In this document: piece by piece, positions 1-6,976 of the stretch
Position numbering within the stretch: position 1 is the stretch's first letter
How the letters are laid out: each line of letters starts with the position of its first letter
Source of the DNA: an uncultured Nocardioides sp.
Lineage (GTDB): Bacteria > Actinomycetota > Actinomycetes > Propionibacteriales > Nocardioidaceae
Assembly (NCBI RefSeq): GCF_946885725.1
Contig: NZ_CAMPGZ010000182.1
Span: forward strand, 1-8,513
Direction: 5' to 3'
Length of the DNA stretch: 8,513 nucleotides
Notes under the pieces: model-generated
The model's input: the letters and a program-made list of their open reading frames with translations, nothing else
The model's database searches: none
Told to the model about the DNA's origin: nothing
Program-made: the position numbers and the translations under genes

Positions 1-242
1 TCCGGCGACAGGTCGATGCCGTGCACGTCGTACCCCTCGGCGGCGAGCAGCACCGAGAGCGTGCCGGTGCCGCAGCCCAGGTCGGCGACGCGGGCGGGCG
101 CCGGCGGCAGGTGCTCGAGCAGCAGCTCACGCCAGGCCGCGCGCGTCGCCGGGTCGGTGAGACCGTGGTCGGGCTCGTCGTCGAACGTCGCGGCCTGGGC
201 ATCCCACTCGGCGCGGGGGTCGTCTGCTCGGTCGGGGCTCAC
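1..242 (-). CDS. SAM-dependent class I methyltransferase, partial (N-terminal 80 residues; 3' end beyond the window)
   Basis: Reading leftwards from the GTG at 242, the frame stays open to the window edge. About 25 residues resembling the typical actinobacterial lead-in ([18 protein letters not shown]) precede methyltransferase motif I, ADLGCGTG at residues 53-60. An acidic post-I position (HGID, Asp77) follows, which in this fold binds the ribose hydroxyls of S-adenosylmethionine. The substrate cannot be told because the catalytic and substrate-binding C-terminal half is missing. It starts 10 nt after the citrate synthase stop, so it may be co-transcribed with it. A TAGGTT box exactly 7 nt before the GTG would also allow its own leaderless transcript. 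An in-frame GTG at 248 and TTG at 251 are alternative starts. Fold assignment is secure; the specific function is unknown. Confidence 0.82.
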   Translation of the reverse strand, partial: MSPDRADDPRAEWDAQAATFDDEPDHGLTDPATRAAWRELLLEHLPPAPARVADLGCGTGTLSVLLAAEGYDVHGIDLSP

Positions 243-249
243 GGGCACC

Positions 250-255
250 AACCTA
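250..255 (-). promoter_or_regulatory. Possible leaderless -10 box (TAGGTT) for the methyltransferase gene
   Basis: TAGGTT fits the actinobacterial -10 consensus TAnnnT and ends 7 nt before the GTG start at 242, which would put the start codon at +1. The TAG inside it is also the citrate synthase stop codon. No convincing -35 is visible, and read-through from citrate synthase would serve equally well. Confidence 0.35.
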
Positions 256-1356
256 GGCGGACCACTCCGGCTTCCAGCCGTCGACCTCATCGGCCTTGCG
301 CGCCGACGGCCCGACGTAGACGGCGGACGGCCGGATCAGCCGGCCGGTGCGCTTCTGCTCGAGGATGTGCGCCGACCAGCCACCCGTGCGGGCGCAGGTG
401 AACATCGACGTGAACATGTGCGCCGGCACCTCGGCGAAGTCGAGCACGATCGCGGCCCAGAACTCCACGTTGGTCTCGAGGACCCGGTCGGGGCGTCGCT
501 CGCGGAGCTCCTTCAGCGCGGCCTGCTCGAGCGCCTCGGCGACCTCGTAGCGCGGGGCGCCGAGCTCGCGTGCGGTACGGCGGAGGACGCGGGCGCGCGG
601 GTCCTCGGCGCGGTAGACGCGGTGGCCGAAGCCCATGAGTCGCTCGCCGCTGTCGAGCAGCCGCTTGACGTAGGCCTCGGCGTCACCCGACCGCTCGACC
701 TCCTCGATCATGCCGAGCACGCGGGAGGGGGCGCCGCCGTGGAGCGGCCCGCTCATCGCGCCGATCGCGCCGGAGAACGCTGCCGCCACGTCGGCGCCGG
801 TCGAGGTGATCACGCGCGCGGTGAACGTGGACGCGTTCATGCCGTGCTCGGCGGCGCTGCTCCAGTAGGCGTCGATCGCCTTGACGTGCGCGGGGTCGGC
901 CTCGCCCTTCCAGCGGATCAGGAACTTCTCCGCAAGGGTCTTGCCCTTGTCGACCTCGCTCTGCGGCACGACCGGCTGGTGCAGGCCGCGCGCGGACTGT
1001 GCGGCGTACGACAGCACCATGACCGCAACCCGGCTGAGGTCCGCCCGCGCCTGCTCGTCGCTGATGTCGTAGGTCTGCCGGAAGCCGAAGGCCGGCGCGA
1101 GCATCGCGATCGCGGCCTGGACGTCGACGCGGACGTCGCCGGTGTGCACGGGGATGTTGTAGGCCTCGGCCGGCGGGAGCCCCGGGGTGTAGGCACCGTC
1201 GATCAGCAGGCCCCAGACGTTCTCGAACGGGACGCGGCCGACGATCTCCTCGATGTCGACGCCGCGGTAGCGCAGGGCCGACCCTTCCTTGTCGGGCTCG
1301 GCGATCTCTGTCTCGAAGGCGACGACGCCCTCGAGTCCGTGGTGGACCTCGGTCAT
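253..1356 (-). CDS. citA: Citrate synthase 2 (citrate/methylcitrate synthase family)
   Basis: A 367-residue protein of the citrate synthase superfamily, which condenses acetyl-CoA with oxaloacetate at entry to the TCA cycle. It is the short actinobacterial 'citrate synthase 2' type; M. tuberculosis citA is the reference I have in mind for the symbol. Visible family motifs are EHGMNAST (His171), GPLHGGAP (His206, matching E. coli His264), GFGHRVYR (His245, matching His305), NVEFW (Glu298, at the place of E. coli Asp362), [10 protein letters not shown] (Arg323) and RPSAVYVG (Arg342). The Glu in place of the catalytic Asp is unusual for citrate synthase at large but I believe normal for this subgroup. 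The ATG at 1356 is chosen because a strong GAGGAGG lies 7 nt upstream and the N-terminus matches the family. The longer open frame upstream runs antisense through pdxH and is spurious. The gene is divergent from pdxH, an arrangement I recall in other actinobacteria. Confidence 0.95.
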   Translation of the reverse strand: MTEVHHGLEGVVAFETEIAEPDKEGSALRYRGVDIEEIVGRVPFENVWGLLIDGAYTPGLPPAEAYNIPVHTGDVRVDVQAAIAMLAPAFGFRQTYDISDEQARADLSRVAVMVLSYAAQSARGLHQPVVPQSEVDKGKTLAEKFLIRWKGEADPAHVKAIDAYWSSAAEHGMNASTFTARVITSTGADVAAAFSGAIGAMSGPLHGGAPSRVLGMIEEVERSGDAEAYVKRLLDSGERLMGFGHRVYRAEDPRARVLRRTARELGAPRYEVAEALEQAALKELRERRPDRVLETNVEFWAAIVLDFAEVPAHMFTSMFTCARTGGWSAHILEQKRTGRLIRPSAVYVGPSARKADEVDGWKPEWSA

Positions 1357-1363
1357 GCAACGG

Positions 1364-1370
1364 CCTCCTC
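1364..1370 (-). promoter_or_regulatory. Strong ribosome binding site of citrate synthase (GAGGAGG)
   Basis: GAGGAGG stands 7 nt before the ATG at 1356. It decides this start against the open reading frame that continues upstream into pdxH antisense sequence. Confidence 0.85.
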
Positions 1371-1445
1371 GTGCGGCACCCGGTGCGGGAGCCGGTGCCT
1401 CATCATGGCGCCCTCCGGGCCTCGGGTACCACTGCCTGTCACCAC

Positions 1446-1451
1446 TAGGTT
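1446..1451 (+). promoter_or_regulatory. Probable leaderless -10 box (TAGGTT) of pdxH
   Basis: TAGGTT fits TAnnnT and is followed by exactly 7 nt before the pdxH ATG at 1459, placing the start codon at +1. No good Shine-Dalgarno sequence lies before this ATG, which is consistent with a leaderless mRNA. No -35 is recognisable. Confidence 0.5.
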
Positions 1452-1458
1452 TGGTGCC

Positions 1459-2130
1459 ATGCCCGACGACCGAGACCGCGACCGTGACCTCGCCGCGCTC
1501 CGCCGCGAGTACTCCATCGGCGGGCTCAGCGAGAGCGACCTCGCCCCCGAGCCGATCGCGATGTTCCGCCGCTGGCTGCACGACGTCACGGTCGCCGGCC
1601 TGCACGAGCCCAACGCGATGGTCGTCTCGACCGCGACGCCCGACGGCGTGCCGTCCAGCCGCATCGTGCTGCTCAAGGGGCTCGATGACCGCGGCTTCGT
1701 GTTCTTCACCAACTACAAGTCGCGCAAGGGCGCCGAGCTCGACGCCAACCCGGCCGTGGCGCTGCTGTTCCCGTGGCACGACCTCGAGCGCCAGGTGCGC
1801 GTGGAGGGCCGCGCGTCCCGGCTCGACGACGCGGCCAACGCGGCGTACTTCGCCACCCGGCCGCGCGCCTCGCAGATCGGCGCGTGGGCGTCGCCGCAGT
1901 CCCAGGTCGTCTCCTCGCGCGAGGAGCTCGACCGGCGGTACGCCGAGACCGCGGCGCGCTTCGGCGGCCCGCACGGCGACCAGGACATCGGCCTGCCGCC
2001 GGACTGGGGCGGCTACCGGGTGGCGCCGGAGGTCGTGGAGTTCTGGCAGGGCCGGCGCGGCCGGATGCACGACCGGCTGCGCTACGTGCGGACAGAAAAC
2101 GGGTGGAGGACCGAGCGGCTGGCGCCGTAA
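1459..2130 (+). CDS. pdxH: Pyridoxine/pyridoxamine 5'-phosphate oxidase
   Basis: This 223-residue protein, about the usual family length, is an FMN-dependent cytoplasmic oxidase that converts pyridoxine or pyridoxamine 5'-phosphate into pyridoxal 5'-phosphate. Family signatures appear in order: [21 protein letters not shown] (residues 54-74, FMN-binding strand region), [12 protein letters not shown] (80-91), RQVRVEG (111-117), [18 protein letters not shown] (134-151) and the C-terminal signature [20 protein letters not shown] with RxHDRLRY (180-209), ending in RTERLAP. The ATG at 1459 gives the expected N-terminus beginning with the PNPOx helix [15 protein letters not shown]. The open frame before it is citrate synthase antisense. 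Nothing points to a substrate-switched relative, since the full C-terminal dimerisation signature is present. Confidence 0.96.
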   Translation: MPDDRDRDRDLAALRREYSIGGLSESDLAPEPIAMFRRWLHDVTVAGLHEPNAMVVSTATPDGVPSSRIVLLKGLDDRGFVFFTNYKSRKGAELDANPAVALLFPWHDLERQVRVEGRASRLDDAANAAYFATRPRASQIGAWASPQSQVVSSREELDRRYAETAARFGGPHGDQDIGLPPDWGGYRVAPEVVEFWQGRRGRMHDRLRYVRTENGWRTERLAP

Positions 2131-2162
2131 CGTCGACGGCGATGCTTTCATCCTCAAAGCAC

Positions 2163-2191
2163 TTGTGAGTGAGCACTCACTCACTTAGGCT
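2163..2191 (+). promoter_or_regulatory. Promoter of the tetR-ABC-ABC operon, leaderless type
   Basis: A -35 box TTGTGA (2163-2168, 4 of 6 to TTGACA) is followed by a 17-bp spacer and a -10 box TAGGCT (2186-2191, TAnnnT). A further 7 nt lead to the ATG at 2199, so transcription should begin at or next to the start codon. There is no Shine-Dalgarno sequence in front of the ATG. Spacing and boxes together make this the best promoter in the window. Confidence 0.72.
2165..2184. promoter_or_regulatory. Palindromic operator for the TetR regulator
   Basis: Perfect 9-bp arms, GTGAGTGAG (2165-2173) and CTCACTCAC (2176-2184), are separated by CA. The palindrome fills the spacer between the -35 and -10 boxes and overlaps the -35. 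A dimeric TetR repressor bound here would block RNA polymerase, so the adjacent tetR product is the obvious ligand. That assignment is inference from position and symmetry. Confidence 0.82.
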
Positions 2192-2198
2192 GGCGGGC

Positions 2199-2891
2199 AT
2201 GCCGCCCCGCGCCGCTCCGATGAGCCCCGACGACCGCCGCCGGGCGATCATCGACGCCGTCCGCCCGCTGCTCATCGAGCACGGCGACCGGCTGACCACC
2301 AAGCTGATCGCCGAGGCCGCCGGCGTCGCGGAGGGCACGATCTTCCGGGTCTTCCCCGACAAGGAGGCGCTGCTGCACGCGGTGGCCGCCGACACGCTCA
2401 ACCCCCGCGATGCCCGCGAGCACCTGCAGGCCGCGCTGCGGGACGCCGGCGACCTGCCGACCAAGGTCCGGCTCACCGCCGACCTGATGCTCAACCGGTC
2501 CGACCAGGTGGTCGCGGTGCTGATGGCGATGCGCAAGCACTGGCTGCACTCCGCGCAGGAGCGTGGCGCGTCCACCGGGCCCGACCGAGGCGAAGAGGCG
2601 GGGGAGGAGGGCTCGCAGAAGCGGCACGGTCCCCCCGAGTACGTCGTGGTCGCCCACCAGGCCCTGCTCGAGCGGCTCACCGAGGTCTTCGCCGCCCACG
2701 CCGACGAGCTCACCGTGACCCCCGAGCGCGCGGCCCTGCTGCTGCGCACGCTGGTGCTCGGCTCCCGCAACCCCGGCGTGCGTCCCGAGGACCGGCTCTC
2801 CGCCGACGAGATCGCCGACGTGCTGCTCAACGGCATCCACCGTCGCGACACCCGCACCCACCACCAACGCGCCCAGAACGAGGGGGAGTGA
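2199..2891 (+). CDS. TetR-family transcriptional regulator
   Basis: A 230-residue DNA-binding repressor type protein. The N-terminal TetR domain has the helix-turn-helix at about residues 34-58 (TKLIAEAAGVAEGTIFRVFPDKEALL). The C-terminal helical domain, about 70-215, should bind an effector and dimerise. Residues 118-147 form an unusual charged, Gly/Glu-rich, probably disordered insertion inside the ligand domain. The start at 2199 is preferred to an upstream in-frame GTG at 2169, because that GTG lies inside the palindromic operator and would translate the promoter. The stop is 2 nt before the first ABC gene, so all three genes should form one transcript. It probably represses its own operon through the 2165-2184 palindrome and is released by a compound the transporter exports. 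The effector is unknown. Confidence 0.9.
   Translation: MPPRAAPMSPDDRRRAIIDAVRPLLIEHGDRLTTKLIAEAAGVAEGTIFRVFPDKEALLHAVAADTLNPRDAREHLQAALRDAGDLPTKVRLTADLMLNRSDQVVAVLMAMRKHWLHSAQERGASTGPDRGEEAGEEGSQKRHGPPEYVVVAHQALLERLTEVFAAHADELTVTPERAALLLRTLVLGSRNPGVRPEDRLSADEIADVLLNGIHRRDTRTHHQRAQNEGE
2882..2888 (+). promoter_or_regulatory. Ribosome binding site of the first ABC gene (GGGGGAG)
   Basis: GGGGGAG inside the end of tetR lies 5 nt before the ATG at 2894. It favours that ATG over the GTG at 2888, which overlaps the site itself. Confidence 0.65.
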
Positions 2892-2893
2892 GC

Positions 2894-4624
2894 ATGCTCG
2901 TCCGGCTGCTCCGTCAGTACCTCACGCCGTACCGCCGTGAGATCGCGATCATCGTGGCGCTGCAGTTCGTCGCGACGATGGCGGTGCTCTACCTGCCCAG
3001 TCTCAACGCCGACATCATCGACGACGGTGTCGCCAAGGGGGACACCGGCTACATCATCCGCACCGGCTCGGTGATGCTCGTCGTATCGCTGGTGCAGATC
3101 CTCTGCAGCGTCGGGGCGGTGTACGTCGGTGCGCGCACCGCGAGCCTGCTCGGCCGCGACCTGCGCTCGTCGCTGTTCCATCACGTCGGGTCGTTCTCCG
3201 GCCGCGAGCTCGCGCACTTCGGCGCGCCGTCGCTGATCACGCGGACGACCAACGACGTGCAGCAGGTGCAGATGCTCGTGCTGATGACCTTCACGATGAT
3301 GGTCACCGCGCCGATCATGATGGTCGGCGGCGTGCTGATGGCCGTGCGCGAGGACGTCGGTCTGTCCTGGCTCGTCGCCGTCTCGGTGCCGCTGCTGTTC
3401 GCGTCGGTCGGTCTCATCGCGTCGCGGATGGTGCCGGGCTTCCGCGAGATGCAGACCCGCATCGACGCGGTCAACCGGGTGATGCGAGAGCAGATCACCG
3501 GCATTCGCGTGGTGCGCGCGTTCGTGCGCGAACCCGTGGAGACCGAGCGGTTCGGCCGCGCCAACGAGGATCTCGCGCGCGTGGCGGTCCGGGTGGGCCG
3601 CTGGATGGCCACGATGTTCCCGGTCGTGATGCTGATCCTCAACGTGTCGAGCGTGGCCGTGCTGTGGTTCGGCGGCCACCGCGTCGACGAGGGCGCCATG
3701 CAGGTGGGCTCGCTGACCGCGTTCCTCGCCTACCTCGTGCAGATCCTGATGGCCGTGATGATGGCCAGCTTCATGCTGATGATGGTGCCGCGCGCGGCGG
3801 TCTGCGCGGACCGGATCACCGAGGTGCTCGACACCGGGACCTCCGTCGTACCGCCCGCCGAGCCGGTCACCGAGCCGACCGGCTCCGGCCTGCGGATGCG
3901 CGGCGTGTCCTTCACCTACCCCGGCGCCGAGGCTCCCGTGCTGCGCGACGTCGACCTCGACGTACGGCCCGGCACGACCCTGGCGGTGATCGGGTCCACC
4001 GGCGCCGGCAAGACCACGCTGGTCAACCTCGTGCCCCGGCTGTTCGACGTGACCGACGGCGTCGTCGAGGTGGAGGGCGTCGACGTACGCCGCCTCGACC
4101 CCGACGTGCTGTGGAGCCGCATCGGGCTGGTGCCGCAGAAGGCGTTCCTGTTCTCGGGGACCGTCGCCAGCAACCTGCGCTACGGCAAGCCGGACGCCAC
4201 TGACGAGGAGATGTGGCAGGCCCTCGAGATCGCGCAGGCGCGCGACTTCGTCGAGGCGATGCCCGGCGGCCTCGAGGCGCCGATCGCGCAGGGCGGAACC
4301 AACGTCTCGGGCGGACAGCGGCAGCGGCTCGCGATCGCGCGCGCGGTGATCCGGCGGCCCGCGATCTACCTGTTCGACGACGCGTTCTCCGCGCTCGACC
4401 TCGCCACCGACGCGCGGCTGCGTGCCGCGCTCGCCCCGCACACGACCGACGCGGCCGTGCTCGTGGTGGCGCAGCGCGTCTCCACGATCATCGACGCCGA
4501 CGAGATCCTCGTGCTCGAGGACGGCGAGGTGGTCGGTCGCGGCACCCACGACGAGCTGCTGAGGGACAACCCGACCTACCAGGAGATCGTCGCGTCCCAG
4601 CTCACCCCGGAGGAGGCGGCATGA
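2894..4624 (+). CDS. ABC exporter half-transporter, degenerate-site subunit
   Basis: A 576-residue type IV ABC exporter subunit with an N-terminal six-helix membrane domain (helices near 17-37, 55-80, 128-150, 157-178, 240-262 and 272-297) and a C-terminal ATPase domain from about 332. Motifs are Walker A GSTGAGKT (367-374), Q-loop Gln415, an intact signature VSGGQ (471-475) and Walker B IYLFDD (491-496). The catalytic Glu is replaced by Asp496, and the switch His is replaced by Gln527 (VAQRVSTI). That pattern belongs to the non-hydrolysing member of heterodimeric exporters such as TM287/288 or BmrCD. Its stop overlaps the next gene's start by 4 nt (ATGA), so translation is coupled to the partner subunit. 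Substrate is not readable from sequence; a drug, lipid or peptide are all possible. Confidence 0.94.
   Translation: MLVRLLRQYLTPYRREIAIIVALQFVATMAVLYLPSLNADIIDDGVAKGDTGYIIRTGSVMLVVSLVQILCSVGAVYVGARTASLLGRDLRSSLFHHVGSFSGRELAHFGAPSLITRTTNDVQQVQMLVLMTFTMMVTAPIMMVGGVLMAVREDVGLSWLVAVSVPLLFASVGLIASRMVPGFREMQTRIDAVNRVMREQITGIRVVRAFVREPVETERFGRANEDLARVAVRVGRWMATMFPVVMLILNVSSVAVLWFGGHRVDEGAMQVGSLTAFLAYLVQILMAVMMASFMLMMVPRAAVCADRITEVLDTGTSVVPPAEPVTEPTGSGLRMRGVSFTYPGAEAPVLRDVDLDVRPGTTLAVIGSTGAGKTTLVNLVPRLFDVTDGVVEVEGVDVRRLDPDVLWSRIGLVPQKAFLFSGTVASNLRYGKPDATDEEMWQALEIAQARDFVEAMPGGLEAPIAQGGTNVSGGQRQRLAIARAVIRRPAIYLFDDAFSALDLATDARLRAALAPHTTDAAVLVVAQRVSTIIDADEILVLEDGEVVGRGTHDELLRDNPTYQEIVASQLTPEEAA
4609..4616 (+). 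promoter_or_regulatory. Ribosome binding site of the second ABC gene (GGAGGAGG)
   Basis: GGAGGAGG, coding for the last residues of the first ABC protein, is 4 nt before the ATG at 4621. It supports this start. Confidence 0.75.
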
Positions 4625-6624
4625 GCGAGCAGCAGAAGGGCAGGCTCAAGGAGACCGAGCGCGTCCAGATGGGCGGCCCCGGCCGCGGAGGGCCGTTCGG
4701 CGGCGCGATGGTCGGCCAGAAGTCGATGGACTTCGGCCCCTCCGCCAAGCGCCTCGTCGGCCGGCTCGCACCCCAGCGCCTCAAGGTCGCGGTCGTGCTG
4801 CTGCTCGCGGTGGCCTCGGTGGCGCTCAGCGTCGTCGGCCCGCGGATCCTCGGCCACGCGACCGACCTGATCTTCGAGGGTCTGTTCGGCCGCAGCCTGC
4901 CCGCCGGCACGTCGAAGGCCGACGCGGTCGCCGGGCTGCGCGCTCGTGGTGAGGACCGGCTCGCCGACATGCTCGCCGGGATGGACGTCGTACCCGGTCG
5001 CGGTGTCGACTTCGACGCGGTCGGCCGGGTGCTCCTGCTCGTGCTCGCGATCTACGTCGCCGCGTCGCTGCTGATGTGGCTGCAGGGCTACATCCTCAAC
5101 GACGTCGTGCAGTCCGCCGTACGCCGCATGCGCGACGACGTCGAGGCCAAGATCCACCGGCTGCCGCTGAGCTACTTCGACCGGCAGCCGCGCGGCGAGC
5201 TGCTCTCGCGCGTCACCAACGACATCGACAACATCAGCCAGACGCTGCAGCAGACGATGAGCCAGCTGCTCGTCTCGCTGCTCACTGTCATCGGTGTGCT
5301 CGCGATGATGTTCTCGATCTCGCCGACGCTGGCGCTGATCGCGCTGGTGACGGTGCCGGTCGGGATGGCGCTCAGCGGCCAGATCATGAAGCGCTCGCAG
5401 GGCCTGTTCATCCAGCAGTGGCGCCGTACCGGCACCCTCAACGGCCACATCGAGGAGGCCTTCACCGGCCACGGTCTGGTCAAGGTGTTCGGCCGGCAGC
5501 GCGAGGTCGAGCAGGTCTTCGAGGTCGAGAACGACGAGCTGTACAAGGCGTCCTTCGGAGCGCAGTTCGTCAGCGGGCTGATCATGCCGGTGATGATGTT
5601 CCTCGGGAACCTCAACTACGTCGTGATCGCGGTGCTCGGCGGCCTCCGCGTCGCGAACGGCTCGATGAGCCTCGGCGAGGTGCAGGCGTTCATCCAGTAC
5701 TCCCGCCAGTTCACCCAGCCGCTCACCCAGGTCGCGTCGATGGTGAACCTGCTGCAGTCCGGCGTCGCATCGGCCGAGCGGGTCTTCGAGCTGCTCGACG
5801 CCGAGGAGGAGCCGGTCGAGGAGCACGCGGCACCGGCCGAGGGTGGTCGTGGTGAGGTGCGGTTCGAGCAGGTGTCGTTCCGCTACGACCCCGACCGCCC
5901 GCTCATCGAGGACCTGTCGCTGGTCGCGCGCCCGGGCCAGACCGTCGCGATCGTCGGCCCGACCGGCGCCGGCAAGACCACGCTGGTCAACCTGGTCATG
6001 CGGTTCTACGACGTTGACGCCGGCCGGATCACGCTGGACGGAGTCGACATCTCGACGATGCCGCGCGCGGCGCTGCGTGGCCGCACCGGCATGGTGCTGC
6101 AGGACACCTGGCTGTTCGAGGGCACGATCCGCGACAACATCGCCTACGGCCGCCCAGACGCCACCGAGGAGGAGATCCTCGAGGCCGCACGGGCGACGTT
6201 CGTGGACCGGTTCGTGCACAACCTGCCCGACGGCTACGACACCGTGATCGACGAGGAGGGCGGCACGCTCTCGGCCGGCGAGCGGCAGCTCGTCACCATC
6301 GCCCGGGCGTTCCTGGCTCGGCCGGCGCTGCTGATCCTGGACGAGGCGACCAGCTCGGTCGACACCCGCACCGAGCTGCTCGTCCAGCACGCGATGGCGG
6401 CGCTGCGGGCCGACCGCACCAGCTTCGTCATCGCGCACCGGCTCTCCACGATCCGCGACGCCGATGTGATCCTGGTGATGGAGGACGGCCGCATCGTCGA
6501 GCAGGGCACCCACGACGAGCTGCTCGCCCGCGGCGGCGCCTACAACGAGCTCTACCAGGCCCAGTTCGCCGCGCCCGCCACCGACGCCGCCATCCCGGCC
6601 GCCGAGCTCACCGCCCCCGTCTGA
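4621..6624 (+). CDS. ABC exporter half-transporter, catalytic-site subunit
   Basis: A 667-residue partner of the preceding gene. An N-terminal cytoplasmic extension of about 40 residues is Gly/Arg-rich ([13 protein letters not shown], 18-30). The six-helix membrane domain starts near 55 and carries a long insertion between helices 1 and 2 (about 84-135). I recall both as common in the actinobacterial branch of this family. The ATPase domain from about 411 has Walker A GPTGAGKT (446-453), Q-loop Gln494, Walker B LILDE with catalytic Glu575, D-loop SSVD (578-581) and switch His606. Its signature is altered to LSAGE (550-554) instead of LSGGQ. It therefore supplies the hydrolytic Walker motifs and pairs with the intact signature of the first subunit, giving one active and one degenerate ATP site. 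It is the last gene of the TetR-controlled operon. Confidence 0.95.
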   Translation: MSEQQKGRLKETERVQMGGPGRGGPFGGAMVGQKSMDFGPSAKRLVGRLAPQRLKVAVVLLLAVASVALSVVGPRILGHATDLIFEGLFGRSLPAGTSKADAVAGLRARGEDRLADMLAGMDVVPGRGVDFDAVGRVLLLVLAIYVAASLLMWLQGYILNDVVQSAVRRMRDDVEAKIHRLPLSYFDRQPRGELLSRVTNDIDNISQTLQQTMSQLLVSLLTVIGVLAMMFSISPTLALIALVTVPVGMALSGQIMKRSQGLFIQQWRRTGTLNGHIEEAFTGHGLVKVFGRQREVEQVFEVENDELYKASFGAQFVSGLIMPVMMFLGNLNYVVIAVLGGLRVANGSMSLGEVQAFIQYSRQFTQPLTQVASMVNLLQSGVASAERVFELLDAEEEPVEEHAAPAEGGRGEVRFEQVSFRYDPDRPLIEDLSLVARPGQTVAIVGPTGAGKTTLVNLVMRFYDVDAGRITLDGVDISTMPRAALRGRTGMVLQDTWLFEGTIRDNIAYGRPDATEEEILEAARATFVDRFVHNLPDGYDTVIDEEGGTLSAGERQLVTIARAFLARPALLILDEATSSVDTRTELLVQHAMAALRADRTSFVIAHRLSTIRDADVILVMEDGRIVEQGTHDELLARGGAYNELYQAQFAAPATDAAIPAAELTAPV

Positions 6625-6652
6625 GCGCGCACGACCCGGAGAGGACCGCGAG

Positions 6653-6687
6653 TGCAGCCAGCCGCCCTCTTCGGGTGGCTCGCTGCG
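6653..6687 (+). terminator. Intrinsic terminator of the tetR-ABC operon
   Basis: Twenty-eight nt after the last ABC stop, AGCCGCCC (6660-6667) pairs with GGGTGGCT (6673-6680) around a TCTTC loop. After one C/C mismatch the stem extends by TGCAGC (6653-6658) with GCTGCG (6682-6687). A CT-rich stretch follows. There is no long T-run, as often in high-GC actinobacteria. Confidence 0.65.
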
Positions 6688-6694
6688 CTCTCAT

Positions 6695-6753
6695 CGCCGA
6701 GGAGTCAGTAATTCAGCCTCGTGGGCGGCGTGTCGTGGCACAACTGACCCCCC
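6695..6753 (+). repeat. Inverted-repeat unit, left copy
   Basis: These 59 bp match the reverse complement of 8360-8418 with five mismatches. Both copies are intergenic, and together they bracket the small minus-strand RNA and the MFS gene. Its terminal arms, intact in the right copy, are degraded here on the 3' side, where ACTGAC runs into a C-stretch that joins the next palindrome. Nothing in it looks coding. Confidence 0.85.
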
Positions 6754-6772
6754 GCCGTACGGCGAGGGGTCA
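6745..6772. repeat. Near-perfect 28-bp palindrome / hairpin
   Basis: TGACCCC (6745-6751) pairs with GGGGTCA (6766-6772), and CGCCGT with ACGGCG at the centre, with one C/A mismatch (6752 and 6765). It overlaps the end of the left repeat unit. It could be a back-up bidirectional terminator between the converging ABC operon and small RNA. No U-tract follows on the plus strand. Confidence 0.6.
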
Positions 6773-6780
6773 TGAGGCTT

Positions 6781-6868
6781 GGAGAAGAGAAACGGCCCGT
6801 GGGCGTTGCGGTGTCCCTCCGAAGAGGGTCCGCCCTCCAGCAGGACTAGCTGGAGCGCCCACGGGCCG
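6781..6868 (-). terminator. Three-way-junction intrinsic terminator with cUUCGg tetraloop
   Basis: Read on the minus strand, a 13-bp closing stem pairs 6868-6856 (CGGCCCGTGGGCG) with 6805-6793. Inside it are two hairpins: CTCCAGC/GCTGGAG (6855-6849 with 6841-6835), and GCGG/CCGC (6833-6830 with 6811-6808) topped by CCCTC-TTCG-GAGGG. The very stable cUUCGg loop forms only on this strand. A TTTCTCTTCT tail (6792-6783) follows only on this strand too. Both fix the direction of transcription as minus. Confidence 0.75.
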
Positions 6869-6933
6869 GGTGACTGCTCGGTATTCCAGCGCGCATCACG
6901 ACCGTCGGTCGAACCGTGCTGGTCGGTGCGCTG

Positions 6934-6972
6934 CTAGGAAGCAGCCACCTCACGAGTCCTATAGGAATTCAC
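6934..6972 (-). CDS. Possible 12-residue peptide ORF in the small transcript
   Basis: A GTG at 6972 opens MNSYRTREVAAS and then TAG. The AGGAGG core ends 10 nt upstream and belongs to an element that can pair with the entire single-stranded 16S rRNA tail. The stop codon lies in the loop and stem start of the first downstream hairpin (6945-6930), so translation could alter RNA folding. A frame this short cannot be called coding from one sequence, and I recognise no known leader peptide. A run of codons for one amino acid, typical of attenuators, is absent. Confidence 0.35.
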   Translation of the reverse strand: MNSYRTREVAAS

Positions 6973-6976
6973 TACC

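Larger units (their letters stand above)
1357..1458. promoter_or_regulatory. Divergent citrate synthase / pdxH promoter region
   Basis: These 102 bp separate two oppositely directed genes and must hold both promoters. An interrupted inverted repeat, GGCACC (1375-1380) and GGTGCC (1394-1399) with a 13-nt centre, lies just upstream of the citrate synthase ribosome binding site and could be an operator or a leader hairpin. On the pdxH side a TAGGTT box is visible next to the start codon. I see no convincing -35 on either strand. Confidence 0.6.

Noticed and set aside
2143..2161. TGCTTT/AAAGCA inverted repeat before the tetR promoter as a pdxH terminator
   Set aside because: Only a 6-bp AT-rich stem with no U-tract; too weak to claim as terminator or operator.
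253..2184. 643-codon minus-strand frame extending citrate synthase through pdxH
   Set aside because: Only the last 367 codons resemble citrate synthase; the upstream part is antisense to pdxH, low-complexity, and lacks support. The GAGGAGG-ATG at 1356 marks the true start.
2169..2198. Upstream in-frame GTG start for tetR
   Set aside because: It lies inside the operator palindrome, and using it would translate the -10 box. No ribosome binding site precedes it, and the ATG at 2199 is at the predicted +1.
2177..4549. 790-codon minus-strand frame (and similar long antisense frames at 4576-6513 and 7729-8325)
   Set aside because: These are shadows of GC-rich codon use opposite clear ABC and MFS genes. 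Their composition (Arg, His, Asp, Gly rich) matches no protein family.
3998..5993. 32-bp identical DNA at 3998-4029 and 5962-5993
   Set aside because: Both copies encode the Walker A region [11 protein letters not shown] of paralogous ABC subunits. Shared protein constraint and codon bias explain the identity.
6781..6870. Riboswitch (glycine, TPP, cobalamin, M-box or T-box) in the intergenic region
   Set aside because: I looked for conserved core motifs of these classes on both strands and found none. The structure ends in a terminator with no downstream gene on that strand.
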